Shown here in pieces: positions 53,891 through 62,660 of a stretch of DNA of 64,000 nt. The stretch's first letter is position 1, and every line of letters begins with the position of its first letter. The notes below the pieces were generated by a model that was given only the letters and a program-made list of their open reading frames with translations, was not told where the DNA came from and did not search any database. A program made the translations under genes and the position numbers. The stretch is from NCBI GenBank assembly GCA_963750895.1, contig CAVVSD010000008.1, positions 1,178,001 through 1,242,000 on the forward strand. The letters run 5' to 3'. The stretch comes from CAVVSD01 sp963750895 (GTDB taxonomy: Bacteria; Actinomycetota; Thermoleophilia; Solirubrobacterales; Solirubrobacteraceae).

Positions 53891-53966
53891 GTTTCGACAC
53901 ATCGGCGCACCGAGTTGGCCCGGTCGGTGATGCACGCCCGCCGCGCCGCTGAAAGGATGGCCGCCG

Positions 53967-55538
53967 ATGTCCACCGAGCCCGCGATCACCGACGGCGCCG
54001 GCTACACCCCGCGCGAGGGCTTCCTCGACGAGGTCTTCGCCCCTGACGGCGCGGTGGCGCCGTACGCGGCGGAGCTCGTCGCAGCGCTCGCCCGTCTCGG
54101 CCCGGACGGCCTGACGGAGGCGGGGCGGCGACGCGACGCGATCTTCCTGCGCCAGGGCATCACGTTCGAGCTGACCGGCGAGGACGGCCCGCGCGACCGG
54201 CCGCTGACGATGGACCTCGGGCCGCGGATCATCCCGGCCGCGGACTGGCGGGTCATCAAGCGCGGCCTCGCGCAGCGCATCCGGGCGCTGAACGCGTTCG
54301 TCGACGACGCCTACCACTCGCGGGAGATCGTGCGTGCGGGCCTCGTGCCCTGGGAGCTCGTCGTCTCGCGCGCGCACTTCACGCGCGCCGTGCACGGCAT
54401 CCGCCCGCCGGGCGGCGTCTACACGCACGTGGCCGGCTGCGACCTCGTCCGCGACGGCGACGGGACCTGGAAGGTGCTCGAGGACAACGTCCGCGTGCCG
54501 TCGGGCATCTCCTACGTGCTGGAGAACCGCGTCGCGATGACGCGCCTGCTCCCCGAGCTGTTCCACCACTACCGCGTCCGCCCGGTCGACCACTACCCGC
54601 AGCTCCTGCTCGCCGCCCTGCGCGCGGTGGCGCCGAGCGCCGACGCGGAGGCGACGGTCGTCGTCTGGACGCCGGGGCCGTACAACTCGGCGTACTTCGA
54701 GCACGCGTTCCTGGCCCGGCAGATGGGCGTCGAGCTCGTGGAGGCGGGCGACCTCGTCGTGCGCGACGACGTCCTCTACATGCGCACCACGGACGGCCTG
54801 GAGCGCGTCCACGCCGTGTACCGGCGCCTGGACGACGACTTCGTCGACCCGCTCGAGTTCCGGCCCGACTCCGCGCTCGGCGTGCCCGGGCTCGTCCGCG
54901 CCTACCGCGCCGGCACGGTCGCGATCGCCAACGCCATCGGCACCGGCGTCGCCGACGACAAGGCGATCTACCACTACGTGCCGGACATGATCCGCTTCTA
55001 CCTCGACGAGGAGCCGCTGCTGCACAACGTGCACACGTACCTGCTGGCGGACGACACCCAGCGCGAGCACGTGCTGTCGCGGCTGCACGAGCTCGTCGTC
55101 AAGCCGACGGGCGAGTCGGGCGGCAAGGGCGTGTTCATCGGCCCGCTGACGCCGCGCGACGAGCTCGCGGCGCTCGCGGACGTCATCCGCGCGCACCCGG
55201 AGAAGTGGATCGCCCAGGAGGTCGTCAAGCTCTCCACGGTGCCCACCGTCGGGCCCGACGGGACGATGTCGCCCCGGCACGTCGACCTGCGCCCGTTCGC
55301 CGTCTTCGGCGAGGACATCTCGATCGTCCCCGGCGGCCTCACGCGCGTCGCGCTGGAGGAGGGCGAGATGATCGTGAACTCCAGCCGCGGCGGCGGATCG
55401 AAGGACACCTGGGTGCTCGAGGACGGCGAGGACAGCGACCGCGCCGAGCCTCCCGGCCGCGTCCCGACGCCGCTCACCATGCCCGACCTGCAGTACGGCG
55501 GGCCCTGGGTCGGCCAGCAACAGCAGCAACAGCAGTAG
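53967..55538 (+). CDS. Circularly permuted ATP-grasp protein
   Basis: 523 residues of the CP_ATPgrasp (former DUF404/DUF407) family, thought to form an amide/peptide bond by ATP activation. Recognisable blocks: RQGITFELTGEDGPRDRPLT, DNVRVPSGISYVLENRVAMT, VDHYPQLLLAALRAVAP, ELVVKPTGESGGKGVFIGPL and GGLTRVALEEGEMIVNSSRG. The C-terminus ends in seven glutamines (55517-55537). First gene of a cassette with an alpha-E protein and a transglutaminase-like protein, a combination conserved in many bacteria. Confidence 0.9.
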   Translation: MSTEPAITDGAGYTPREGFLDEVFAPDGAVAPYAAELVAALARLGPDGLTEAGRRRDAIFLRQGITFELTGEDGPRDRPLTMDLGPRIIPAADWRVIKRGLAQRIRALNAFVDDAYHSREIVRAGLVPWELVVSRAHFTRAVHGIRPPGGVYTHVAGCDLVRDGDGTWKVLEDNVRVPSGISYVLENRVAMTRLLPELFHHYRVRPVDHYPQLLLAALRAVAPSADAEATVVVWTPGPYNSAYFEHAFLARQMGVELVEAGDLVVRDDVLYMRTTDGLERVHAVYRRLDDDFVDPLEFRPDSALGVPGLVRAYRAGTVAIANAIGTGVADDKAIYHYVPDMIRFYLDEEPLLHNVHTYLLADDTQREHVLSRLHELVVKPTGESGGKGVFIGPLTPRDELAALADVIRAHPEKWIAQEVVKLSTVPTVGPDGTMSPRHVDLRPFAVFGEDISIVPGGLTRVALEEGEMIVNSSRGGGSKDTWVLEDGEDSDRAEPPGRVPTPLTMPDLQYGGPWVGQQQQQQQ

Positions 55539-56492
55539 ATGCTCGCGCGGATCGCCCACGAGCTGTTCTGGCTCGGCCGCAGCGTCGCCCGCGCCGAGCA
55601 CACGGCGCGGATGCTCGACGGCGTGCTGCAGGCGTCGCTGCAGGGCCGTCCCGACGACCCGGCCGGCGTCCGGCTGGGCTGGCGCTCGCTCCCGGCGATC
55701 ATGGGTGCCTCCTCCAGCGGGGAGGCGGACCGCGCGTTCACCCGCGACGAGGTCCTGCACTCGCTCACGCTCGACCCGGACAACCCCGCCTCCGTGGTGG
55801 CGTGCGTGGCGCGTGCCCGTGAGCTCGCCCGCACGCTGCGCGACGTCGTCTCCGCCGAGATGTGGGAGGCGATCAACACCACCGAGCTCAACCTCCGCGG
55901 CAGCGGGATGGGCGCCGCGGTCGCCCGCGACCCGTACTCCGTGTACGCCTACGTCCGCGAGCGCGCCGCGCTGTTCTGGGGCCTGACGTCGCGCACGATG
56001 CTCCGCGACGAGGCGTCGGCGTTCCTCGCCGCCGGCGGGCGGATCGAGTCCGGCGACATGGTCCTGCGGATGCTGCGCGTCGCGCTGCCGCCCGCGGCCG
56101 ACGACGACGGCCCCGAGCGCGGCCAGGCGCTCGCGCTCCTGCAGGCCGTCGGCGGCTTCCAGGCCTACCGGCGCGCCGTGCCCGCGCCGCCGAACGCGGT
56201 GCCCGTCGCGCGGTTCCTGCTCTTCGAGCGCGCGTACCCGGACTCCGTCGCGGCGGCCGTGGAGTCCGCGCTCAACGCCCTCGAGCGCGCCGACCGCAAC
56301 CCGCGCAACTCCGAGCCGGTCCTGCGCCTGCAGCGCCTCAGCGCCGACCTCGAGTTCCGCGGCCGCGCGCAGGCCGCGGGCGCGGACCTCCACGGCACGC
56401 TCCAGGCCGCCCAGGAGGAGCTCGCGAAGGTCGCCACCGACATCGCCGAGCGCTACTTCGCCGGCGCCCCCGGGCTGGTGGTCGCCGCATGA
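55539..56492 (+). CDS. Alpha-E domain protein (DUF403)
   Basis: 317 residues, helical: ARIAHELFWLGRSVARAEHT, SAEMWEAINTTELNLRGSGM and YAYVRERAALFWGLTSRTML are family marks. The start follows the previous stop with no gap. It is the usual partner of the circularly permuted ATP-grasp protein; its catalytic role is not established. Confidence 0.88.
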   Translation: MLARIAHELFWLGRSVARAEHTARMLDGVLQASLQGRPDDPAGVRLGWRSLPAIMGASSSGEADRAFTRDEVLHSLTLDPDNPASVVACVARARELARTLRDVVSAEMWEAINTTELNLRGSGMGAAVARDPYSVYAYVRERAALFWGLTSRTMLRDEASAFLAAGGRIESGDMVLRMLRVALPPAADDDGPERGQALALLQAVGGFQAYRRAVPAPPNAVPVARFLLFERAYPDSVAAAVESALNALERADRNPRNSEPVLRLQRLSADLEFRGRAQAAGADLHGTLQAAQEELAKVATDIAERYFAGAPGLVVAA

Positions 56493-57388
56493 ACTTCGGC
56501 ATCCGCTACCTCACCGAGTACCGCTACGACCACACGGTGACGGACAACCTCAACGCCCTGCGCGTCCGGCCCGCGACGACCGCCACGCAGCGCGTCGACG
56601 ACTTCCACGTCCGCGTCGACCCCGAGGCGCGGCTGCAGCGCCACCTCGACTACTTCGGCACCGAGGTCATCGAGTTCGGCGTCGCGACGCCGCACGACCA
56701 CCTCACGATCGACGTGCGCGCTCGGGTCGTCACGGCCGAGCCGCCCGCGGTCACGAGCGCGCCGTGGGAGGCGATGGGCGCGCCGGCCTACCGCGCGGCC
56801 GGCGGCGAGTTCCTGCTCGACGGGACGAACGAGCCGGCCGGCATCGACGAGGACGGCCGCTCCGCCGGCGTGCTCGAGGAGCTCATCGCGGCGGCCCGCG
56901 GCGACACGCCGCTCGCGACCGTCGAGGCGCTCTGCGACCTGATCCCGGACCGCTTCACCTACCGCCAGGGCGCGACGTACGTGGGCTCGACGACCCAGGA
57001 CCTCATCGACGCGGGCGCCGGGGTCTGCCAGGACTACGTGCACCTCGCGCTCATCCTCCTGCGGCGGATGGGGATCGCCGCCCGCTACGTCTCCGGCTAC
57101 CTGTGGGCGGCGCCGGAGGACGACGGGGACTCGTCGCTGGAGGTCGACACCCACGCGTGGATCGAGGCGCTCCTGCCGTCCGAGGGCGGACGCGGCGAGC
57201 CGGTGTGGGTCGGCTTCGACCCCACGAACCGCCGCACCGCGGGCGAGACGCACGTGAAGATCGGCCACGGCCGCCACTACCCCGACGTGCCCCCCGTCAA
57301 GGGCGTCTTCCGCGGGGTCGCGACGGCCGAGCTGGACGCGCGGGTCACGATGACCCGCCAGGATCCGCAGGCGAGCGCACGCGCCTGA
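56489..57388 (+). CDS. Transglutaminase-like cysteine peptidase-fold protein
   Basis: 299 residues with an N-terminal beta-sandwich (GIRYLTEYRYDHTVTDNLNA) typical of the bacterial transglutaminase family. The catalytic triad is visible: Cys in AGAGVCQDYVHLALILLRRM, His in VDTHAWIEALL and Asp in WVGFDPTNRRTAG. Overlaps the alpha-E gene (ATGA). The cassette may make and process a peptide or protein crosslink; substrate unknown. Confidence 0.9.
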   Translation: MNFGIRYLTEYRYDHTVTDNLNALRVRPATTATQRVDDFHVRVDPEARLQRHLDYFGTEVIEFGVATPHDHLTIDVRARVVTAEPPAVTSAPWEAMGAPAYRAAGGEFLLDGTNEPAGIDEDGRSAGVLEELIAAARGDTPLATVEALCDLIPDRFTYRQGATYVGSTTQDLIDAGAGVCQDYVHLALILLRRMGIAARYVSGYLWAAPEDDGDSSLEVDTHAWIEALLPSEGGRGEPVWVGFDPTNRRTAGETHVKIGHGRHYPDVPPVKGVFRGVATAELDARVTMTRQDPQASARA

Positions 57389-58310
57389 GCTCGGCCTCGA
57401 GCGCGCGCTCGGGGACCGGCGCGAAGAGCTCGGCGCCGTCCCGCGTCCAGGTCCCGGCGACGCGGCCGCCGACGGTGACCGTCGCGCGGAGGATCCCACC
57501 GCCCGGGAGGACGGCCTTCGCATGGGCGGCGGGGACGACCGGCGTCCGGTCCCTCCAGCCGAGCAGCAGCTCGTCGAACATCGGCAGGAGGCGCACGAGG
57601 TCGTCCGGCACCGGGTCCGGGACGTGGCCGCGCAGCGCCCAGCCGTCGCCCAGCTCGACGACGTCGAGGCTCTTCCACGCGGTGCGCGCCAGGCCCAGCG
57701 GCAAGCCCGACCAGGCGGCGAGGTCCTCGGGCTCCGCGGGCGCGCGGCTCGCCAGGTGGCGGCGGGCGAGCTCGGCGAGCGGGTCCCCCGGCACGTGACC
57801 GCCGGCGGGCGCCGGCAGGATCTCGTCCGCCGTCCCCAGGACGAGCACCCCACGCGCGGCCGCGGCGCCGAGGACGTGCACCGGTGCCTGGCCCGTGCAG
57901 GGCAGGCCGGCGCGCTCGAGGAGCGCCGCGACCTCCGCCCGCGTGAGCGGTCCGTCCTCCAGCGCCCGTGCCACCTCCCCCACCGCGCGGTCGGTCGCCG
58001 CCTCGTCGAAGCCGAGCTGCGCGAGCCGCCGCCGCGACCCCGCCGCCCCTCGTGGGGCGAACAGCTCGCGCATCCACGCGACGTCCTCTGCCGGCACGAG
58101 GTGCAGCGTCCCGCGCATGAGCCAGGCGCGCACGAGGCCGTCGAGGCTCCCCGGGTCCTCGGTCCGCGCGCGCAGGGCGAGCGGGAACGCACGGAGGTCC
58201 TGCGCCTGCACCGCACCGAGGCGGCGGACGAGGTCGACCGCCCCGAGCCGCTCGGGCCGGTGCAGCAGCTGCCCCCCGGCCCTAGAAGCGGTGACGCCGC
58301 TCGAGCTCAT
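57345..58310 (-). CDS. Winged-helix DNA-binding domain protein (YcaQ/AlkX-like)
   Basis: 321 residues. LGAVQAQDLRAFPLALRART, RAWLMRGTLHLVPAEDVAWM and MFDELLLGWRDRTPVVPA are typical of the winged-helix family whose relatives include the DNA glycosylases YcaQ (AlkX) and AlkZ. The C-terminus overlaps the transglutaminase gene tail-to-tail by 44 bp, and the start overlaps ddl by 29 bp. Confidence 0.8.
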   Translation of the reverse strand: MSSSGVTASRAGGQLLHRPERLGAVDLVRRLGAVQAQDLRAFPLALRARTEDPGSLDGLVRAWLMRGTLHLVPAEDVAWMRELFAPRGAAGSRRRLAQLGFDEAATDRAVGEVARALEDGPLTRAEVAALLERAGLPCTGQAPVHVLGAAAARGVLVLGTADEILPAPAGGHVPGDPLAELARRHLASRAPAEPEDLAAWSGLPLGLARTAWKSLDVVELGDGWALRGHVPDPVPDDLVRLLPMFDELLLGWRDRTPVVPAAHAKAVLPGGGILRATVTVGGRVAGTWTRDGAELFAPVPERALEAELRRVRSPADPGGSS

Positions 58311-59271
58311 GGCGCTCGACCGCGAGCGCGCACAGCCGGTCCACGAGCTGCGGGTACGGCAGGCCGCTGGCGTCCCAGAGCTTCGCGTAGACGGACGTGG
58401 CGGTGAACCCGGGCATCGTGTTCACCTCGTTGAGCAGCACGTCGTCGCCCTCGACGAAGAAGTCGACGCGCGCGAGTCCGCTGCAGCCCGAGAGCCGGAA
58501 CGCCTCCGTCGCGATCCGCCGGACGCCCTCGAGCGCCGTGTCGGAGATCTCCGCCGGCACGCGCAGCTCCATGCCGCCCGGCTGGTACTTCGCCTCGTAG
58601 TCGTACCAGTCGGCGCCGTGCAGGACGATCTGCCCCGGCGTGCTCGCCTCGGCCGTCGCGGTCTGGCCGAGCACCGAGCACTCGATCTCCAGGCCCGGGC
58701 TGTGGGCCTCGACGATGACGCGCGGGTCGTGCGCGAAGGCGTGCTCGAGCGCCGCCACGAGATCCTGGCCCTCGTCGACCTTCGCGATGCCGACCGACGA
58801 GCCGAGCCGAGCCGGCTTGACGAACACCGGCAGCCCGAGCGAGCGGACCGCCTCCAGCGCCGCGTCGCGGTCCTCGCGGAAGGCGCTCTCCTCCACGCCG
58901 ACGTAGCGGACCTGCGGCAGCCCGGCGGCGGCCATGACGTCCTTGGCGAGGATCTTGTCCATGCACAGCGCGGACGCCAGGACGCCCGAGCCCACGTACG
59001 GCACGTCGAGCAGCTCGAGCAGCCCCTGGACGGTGCCGTCCTCGCCGAACGGGCCGTGCAGCACCGGGAACACGACGTCGGCGCCGAGCAGGCCACCCGC
59101 GGCCCGCAGGTCCAGCTCGGTCCCGTCGTACATCCAGCGCCCGTCGCGCTCCAGCAGGACGTGCAGCACGTCGTGGCCCGCCGCGGCGAGTCCCTCGCGC
59201 ACCGACTCGCCGCTGGCGAGCGACACGTCGTGCTCCGAGGACCGCCCCCCGGCCAGCACCGCGACCCTCAA
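58282..59271 (-). CDS. ddl: D-alanine--D-alanine ligase
   Basis: 329 residues from TTG 59271 (GTG/ATG absent; TTGA overlap with the pknB stop). ATP-grasp marks: VAVLAGGRSSEHDVSLASGE, VVFPVLHGPFGEDGTVQGLL, VFVKPARLGSSVGIAKV, DVLLNEVNTMPGFTATSVYA. Makes D-Ala-D-Ala for peptidoglycan. It closes the wall-synthesis block after pknB. Confidence 0.93.
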   Translation of the reverse strand: MRVAVLAGGRSSEHDVSLASGESVREGLAAAGHDVLHVLLERDGRWMYDGTELDLRAAGGLLGADVVFPVLHGPFGEDGTVQGLLELLDVPYVGSGVLASALCMDKILAKDVMAAAGLPQVRYVGVEESAFREDRDAALEAVRSLGLPVFVKPARLGSSVGIAKVDEGQDLVAALEHAFAHDPRVIVEAHSPGLEIECSVLGQTATAEASTPGQIVLHGADWYDYEAKYQPGGMELRVPAEISDTALEGVRRIATEAFRLSGCSGLARVDFFVEGDDVLLNEVNTMPGFTATSVYAKLWDASGLPYPQLVDRLCALAVERHELERRHRF

Positions 59272-61229
59272 GGGAAGATCCCGTCGAACGGGTCGTCGCT
59301 GTTGCCGTTGCCGTTGCCCTGGCCGTTGCCGTTCCCGTTCCTGCCCTGGCCCTGATCCTCCGGCGTGGGGGCACCGCCGTCGGGCGGCACCTGCGGCTCG
59401 GTGTCGCCCTCGCCGCCGTCCGTGCCCGACTCGACGCGGCCCACCGTGAGGCTGACGCTCGAGCCACGCTGGACCTCGGTGCCGGGCGACGGGTCCTGGC
59501 CGATGACGGTGCCGTCCTGCGACGGGTCGGTCACGGGCTGGTCGCTGGAGGACACCTTCAGACCGAGCGCGCGCAGCTGGGCGGTGGCGTCCGCCAGCGA
59601 CGAGCCGCCGACCGACGGGACGGTCACGCGCGGCGGCCGGCGGGCGACGAAGATCGTCACCGTGGAGCCGCGGCGGACGCGAGCGTCGCCGCCGGGGTCC
59701 TGTGCGAGCACCGTGCCCGGGTCGCTGTTCTCGTCGTCGCGCTCCTGGACGGCGACCTCGAAGCGCGCGTCCTCGAGCGTCGAGGTGGCCTCACGCCGGC
59801 TCTGGCCGACGACGGACGGGACGGTGACGACGGGCGGCCCGTTGGAGATGACGAGCGTCACGGTCGCCCCGCCCTCGAGCTGGCTGCCTGCTGGGGGATC
59901 GGTGTCGATCGCGCGATTCTCGTCGATCGTGTTGCTGGTGCGTCGCTCCTCCTCGATCTTGAAGCCCGCGTCGCTCAATCGCTCGCGCGCCTCGGAGCGG
60001 CGCAGCCCCTCGACCGCGGGCACCTGGTCGATGCCCTGCCCGTCGGACACGGTGATCTCGATGGTGGAGCCGGTCTCGGCGCCCCTGCCCGCCCCCGGAC
60101 GCTGGGAGACGACGCGGTCGCGCGGCTGGCGCGACGATCGGCGGCGGACGGCCCGGACCTCGAAGCCCGCCGCGCGCAGCCGCTGCGTGGCGACGGTCAC
60201 CTCACGCCCGACGACGTCGGGCACGGCGCGTTGCTCACCGCCGCCGAGCAGCTGTGTCGCCGCGAGGGCGGCGGCAGCAGCGACGACGAGCGCGAGCAGC
60301 GCCACGAGGAGCCAGCGCCGCCGGCGCTTGGGCGGCGCCTCGGCGTGTCGGACGGGGATCCCGCCGGTCCCGTTGCGGGAGGCCGGCGCGTCGCCGGTCA
60401 CGACGGACCGCACGTCCTCCAGCGCGGCGATGAACGCGTCGGCGTCCGCGAAGCGCCGCTCGGGGTCCTTCTCGAGCGCGTGGAGCACGACGGCGTCGAG
60501 CTCGGGCGGGACGCCGGCGACGACGCGTCCCGGCGGGACGGGCGGCTCGGAGACCTGCTTGAGCGCGATGCTCACCGCCGTCTCGCCGTCGAACGGCGGG
60601 CGGCCGACGAGCAGCTCGTAGAGCAGGACGCCGACCGCGTAGAGGTCCGACCGCGGCGTGGTCGCCAGGCCCTGGGCCTGCTCCGGCGACATGTACTGCG
60701 CCGTGCCCATGATCGAGCCGGTCTCGGTCATGTCCGAGGCGCCGGCCTTCGCGATGCCGAAGTCGGTGACCTTCGCGCGGCCCTCGCCGTCGACGAGGAC
60801 GTTGTGCGGCTTGAGGTCGCGGTGCACGATCCCGCGGCGGTGCGCGAAGCGCGCGGCGCGCAGCACGCCGATCGTGCAGTCGATGGCGCGGACCGGGTCC
60901 ATCGGCCCCGTCTCCTGGACCAGCTCACGCAGCGTGCGGCCGGTCACGAGCTCCATCGCGATGTAGGACGTGCCGTCCCACTCGCCGCGGTCGTAGACCG
61001 ACACGACGTTCGGGTGCTGCAGCCCGGCGGCCGCCGACGCCTCGCGCCGGAAGCGCTCGACGAACGACTCGTCCTCGGCGAAGCGCGGATACAGGAGCTT
61101 GAGCGCGACCTCGCGACCGAGCTGCAGGTCCTGCGCGCGGTAGACGGCCGCCATGCCGCCGGAGCCGAGGCGCTCCTTCACCTCGTAGCGACCGTCGACG
61201 ATCGTGCCTGTGGTGACGTCGCCTCTCAC
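59268..61229 (-). CDS. pknB: PASTA-domain Ser/Thr kinase PknB
   Basis: 653 residues from GTG 61229 (MRGDVTTGTIVDGRYEVKER). Kinase: LGSGGMAAVYRA, catalytic K44 (VALKLL), IVHRDLKPHNVLV, VTDFGIAKAG and YMSPEQAQG. A basic patch and transmembrane helix (KRRRRWLLVALLALVV) are followed by four PASTA repeats (VPDVVGREVT, VPAVEGLRRS, VPSVVGQSRR, VPSVGGSSLA) and an unusual Gly/Asn-rich tail. PASTA kinases sense wall fragments and control cell-wall synthesis. As read, the frame runs on from pbpA without a stop (see pbpA). Confidence 0.92.
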   Translation of the reverse strand: MRGDVTTGTIVDGRYEVKERLGSGGMAAVYRAQDLQLGREVALKLLYPRFAEDESFVERFRREASAAAGLQHPNVVSVYDRGEWDGTSYIAMELVTGRTLRELVQETGPMDPVRAIDCTIGVLRAARFAHRRGIVHRDLKPHNVLVDGEGRAKVTDFGIAKAGASDMTETGSIMGTAQYMSPEQAQGLATTPRSDLYAVGVLLYELLVGRPPFDGETAVSIALKQVSEPPVPPGRVVAGVPPELDAVVLHALEKDPERRFADADAFIAALEDVRSVVTGDAPASRNGTGGIPVRHAEAPPKRRRRWLLVALLALVVAAAAALAATQLLGGGEQRAVPDVVGREVTVATQRLRAAGFEVRAVRRRSSRQPRDRVVSQRPGAGRGAETGSTIEITVSDGQGIDQVPAVEGLRRSEARERLSDAGFKIEEERRTSNTIDENRAIDTDPPAGSQLEGGATVTLVISNGPPVVTVPSVVGQSRREATSTLEDARFEVAVQERDDENSDPGTVLAQDPGGDARVRRGSTVTIFVARRPPRVTVPSVGGSSLADATAQLRALGLKVSSSDQPVTDPSQDGTVIGQDPSPGTEVQRGSSVSLTVGRVESGTDGGEGDTEPQVPPDGGAPTPEDQGQGRNGNGNGQGNGNGNSDDPFDGIFP

Positions 61230-62660
61230 TTGCAGCAACGACTCCATGACCTGCTTCGCGATCGGCGCCGCCTCCGTGCCGCCCTGACCGCCCTGGGAGC
61301 GCTCGATCGTCACCGCGACCGCGATCTTCGGCGACGAGGCCGGAGCGAAGCCGATGAACCAGGGCTGGTTGATGTCCTCGTCGCGCACGATCTCAGCGGT
61401 ACCCGTCTTGCCGGCGACGTCGATCCCCTGGAGCGCCGCCGCGGTGCCGGTGCCCTCGCGGACGACGTTGGTCATCATCTCCGTCAGCTGCGCGGCCGTG
61501 CGCTCGCTCATGACCCGGCGGTCGCGCTCGGGCTCGACGCGGTCGGCGACGCGCCCGTCGGGATCGACGATCGACCCTGTCAGGGTCGGCTTCATGAGCT
61601 CGCCGCCGTTGGCGACCGCCGACGCCACCATCGCCATCTGCAGCGGCGTGACGCGCAGCTTGTCCTGGCCGATGCCCATGCGCCCGACGTCCACGAACCG
61701 CGACGTCGGCGGCAGGAGCGCGCCGTCGCGGTACTCGCCGCTGGGCAGCATCTGGCCGTCGGGGTAGTCCATCGGCGGGTCCGTGTTGAAGCCGAACTTC
61801 CGCATGTACTCGGCCATGGTGCCCTTGCCGAGCTTCTCGGCGACCTGCGCCCACACGGTGTTCACGGAGAACGTCAGCGCGGTCGTGAGGTCGATGTCAC
61901 CGAAGGACTTGTTGCCCGAGTTGGCCATCGGCACGCCGGAGATCTCCTTCGGCGAGTCGCCGTTGACCACGGAGGACGGCTGGAACTCCCCGCTGTCGAT
62001 CGCCGCCGTCGCCGTCACGACCTTGAACGTCGAGCCCGGCGGGTAGCCGGCCTGGGTCGCGCGGTTGAGCAGCGGGGCGTCGGGGTCCGTGTCGAGCGCC
62101 TTGCGGCGGTCGCTGGTGAGCAGCGACTGCGGGTCGTAGCCGGGCACGCTCACCATCGCCCGGACGCGGCCCGTCGCCGGCTCGATGGCGACGACCGATC
62201 CCTTGCGCCCGTTCAGGCCCGCGAGCGCGGCGCGCTGGGCGTCGAGATCGATGCTCAGGCGCACGTCGTCGCCCTTCTCCACCCCGCCCTTGAGCTGGTC
62301 GACGATGTCGTCCAGCGCGCCCGCGTCGCCGCTGAGCTCGTCGTTGCGCGACCGCTCGATCCCCGCGCGGCCGAGATCGATGTCCGAGAAGCCGATGACC
62401 TGCGGGAGCAGGCTCGCCGCCTCGGTGTACCGGCGCCGGTACGTGCCCGCGCCCGCGGCCTCGGAGCGGGCGAGCAGCGTCCCGTCCGCGGCGCGGATCG
62501 TCCCGCGCTTCACGCGCAGCTCCTCGATGAGCGCTCGCCGGTTCTTGGGGTTGTCGCGCAGCGCCTGCGCGTCGAAGACCGACCAGCGGCTGGTGAACGC
62601 GACGAGTGCCGCGAAGAGCACCAGCACGATGACGAACAGGCGGGCGATCGGCGGGTTCAC
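61226..62660 (-). CDS. pbpA: Penicillin-binding transpeptidase PbpA (reads into pknB)
   Basis: About 477 residues. N-terminal membrane anchor (ARLFVIVLVLFAALVAFTSR), PBP dimer region, then the transpeptidase: SxxK as GYPPGSTFKVVTA, SxN as TFSVNTVWAQV and KTG as VAGKTGTAEIV. It ends VMESLLQ. As written, CTG-CAA-GTG continues into pknB; dropping one A gives CTG-CAG-TGA with a GTGA overlap, the pattern at the ftsW-pbpA junction. A real fusion would place the kinase outside the cell, so one extra A (about 61230) is more likely. Confidence 0.9.
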
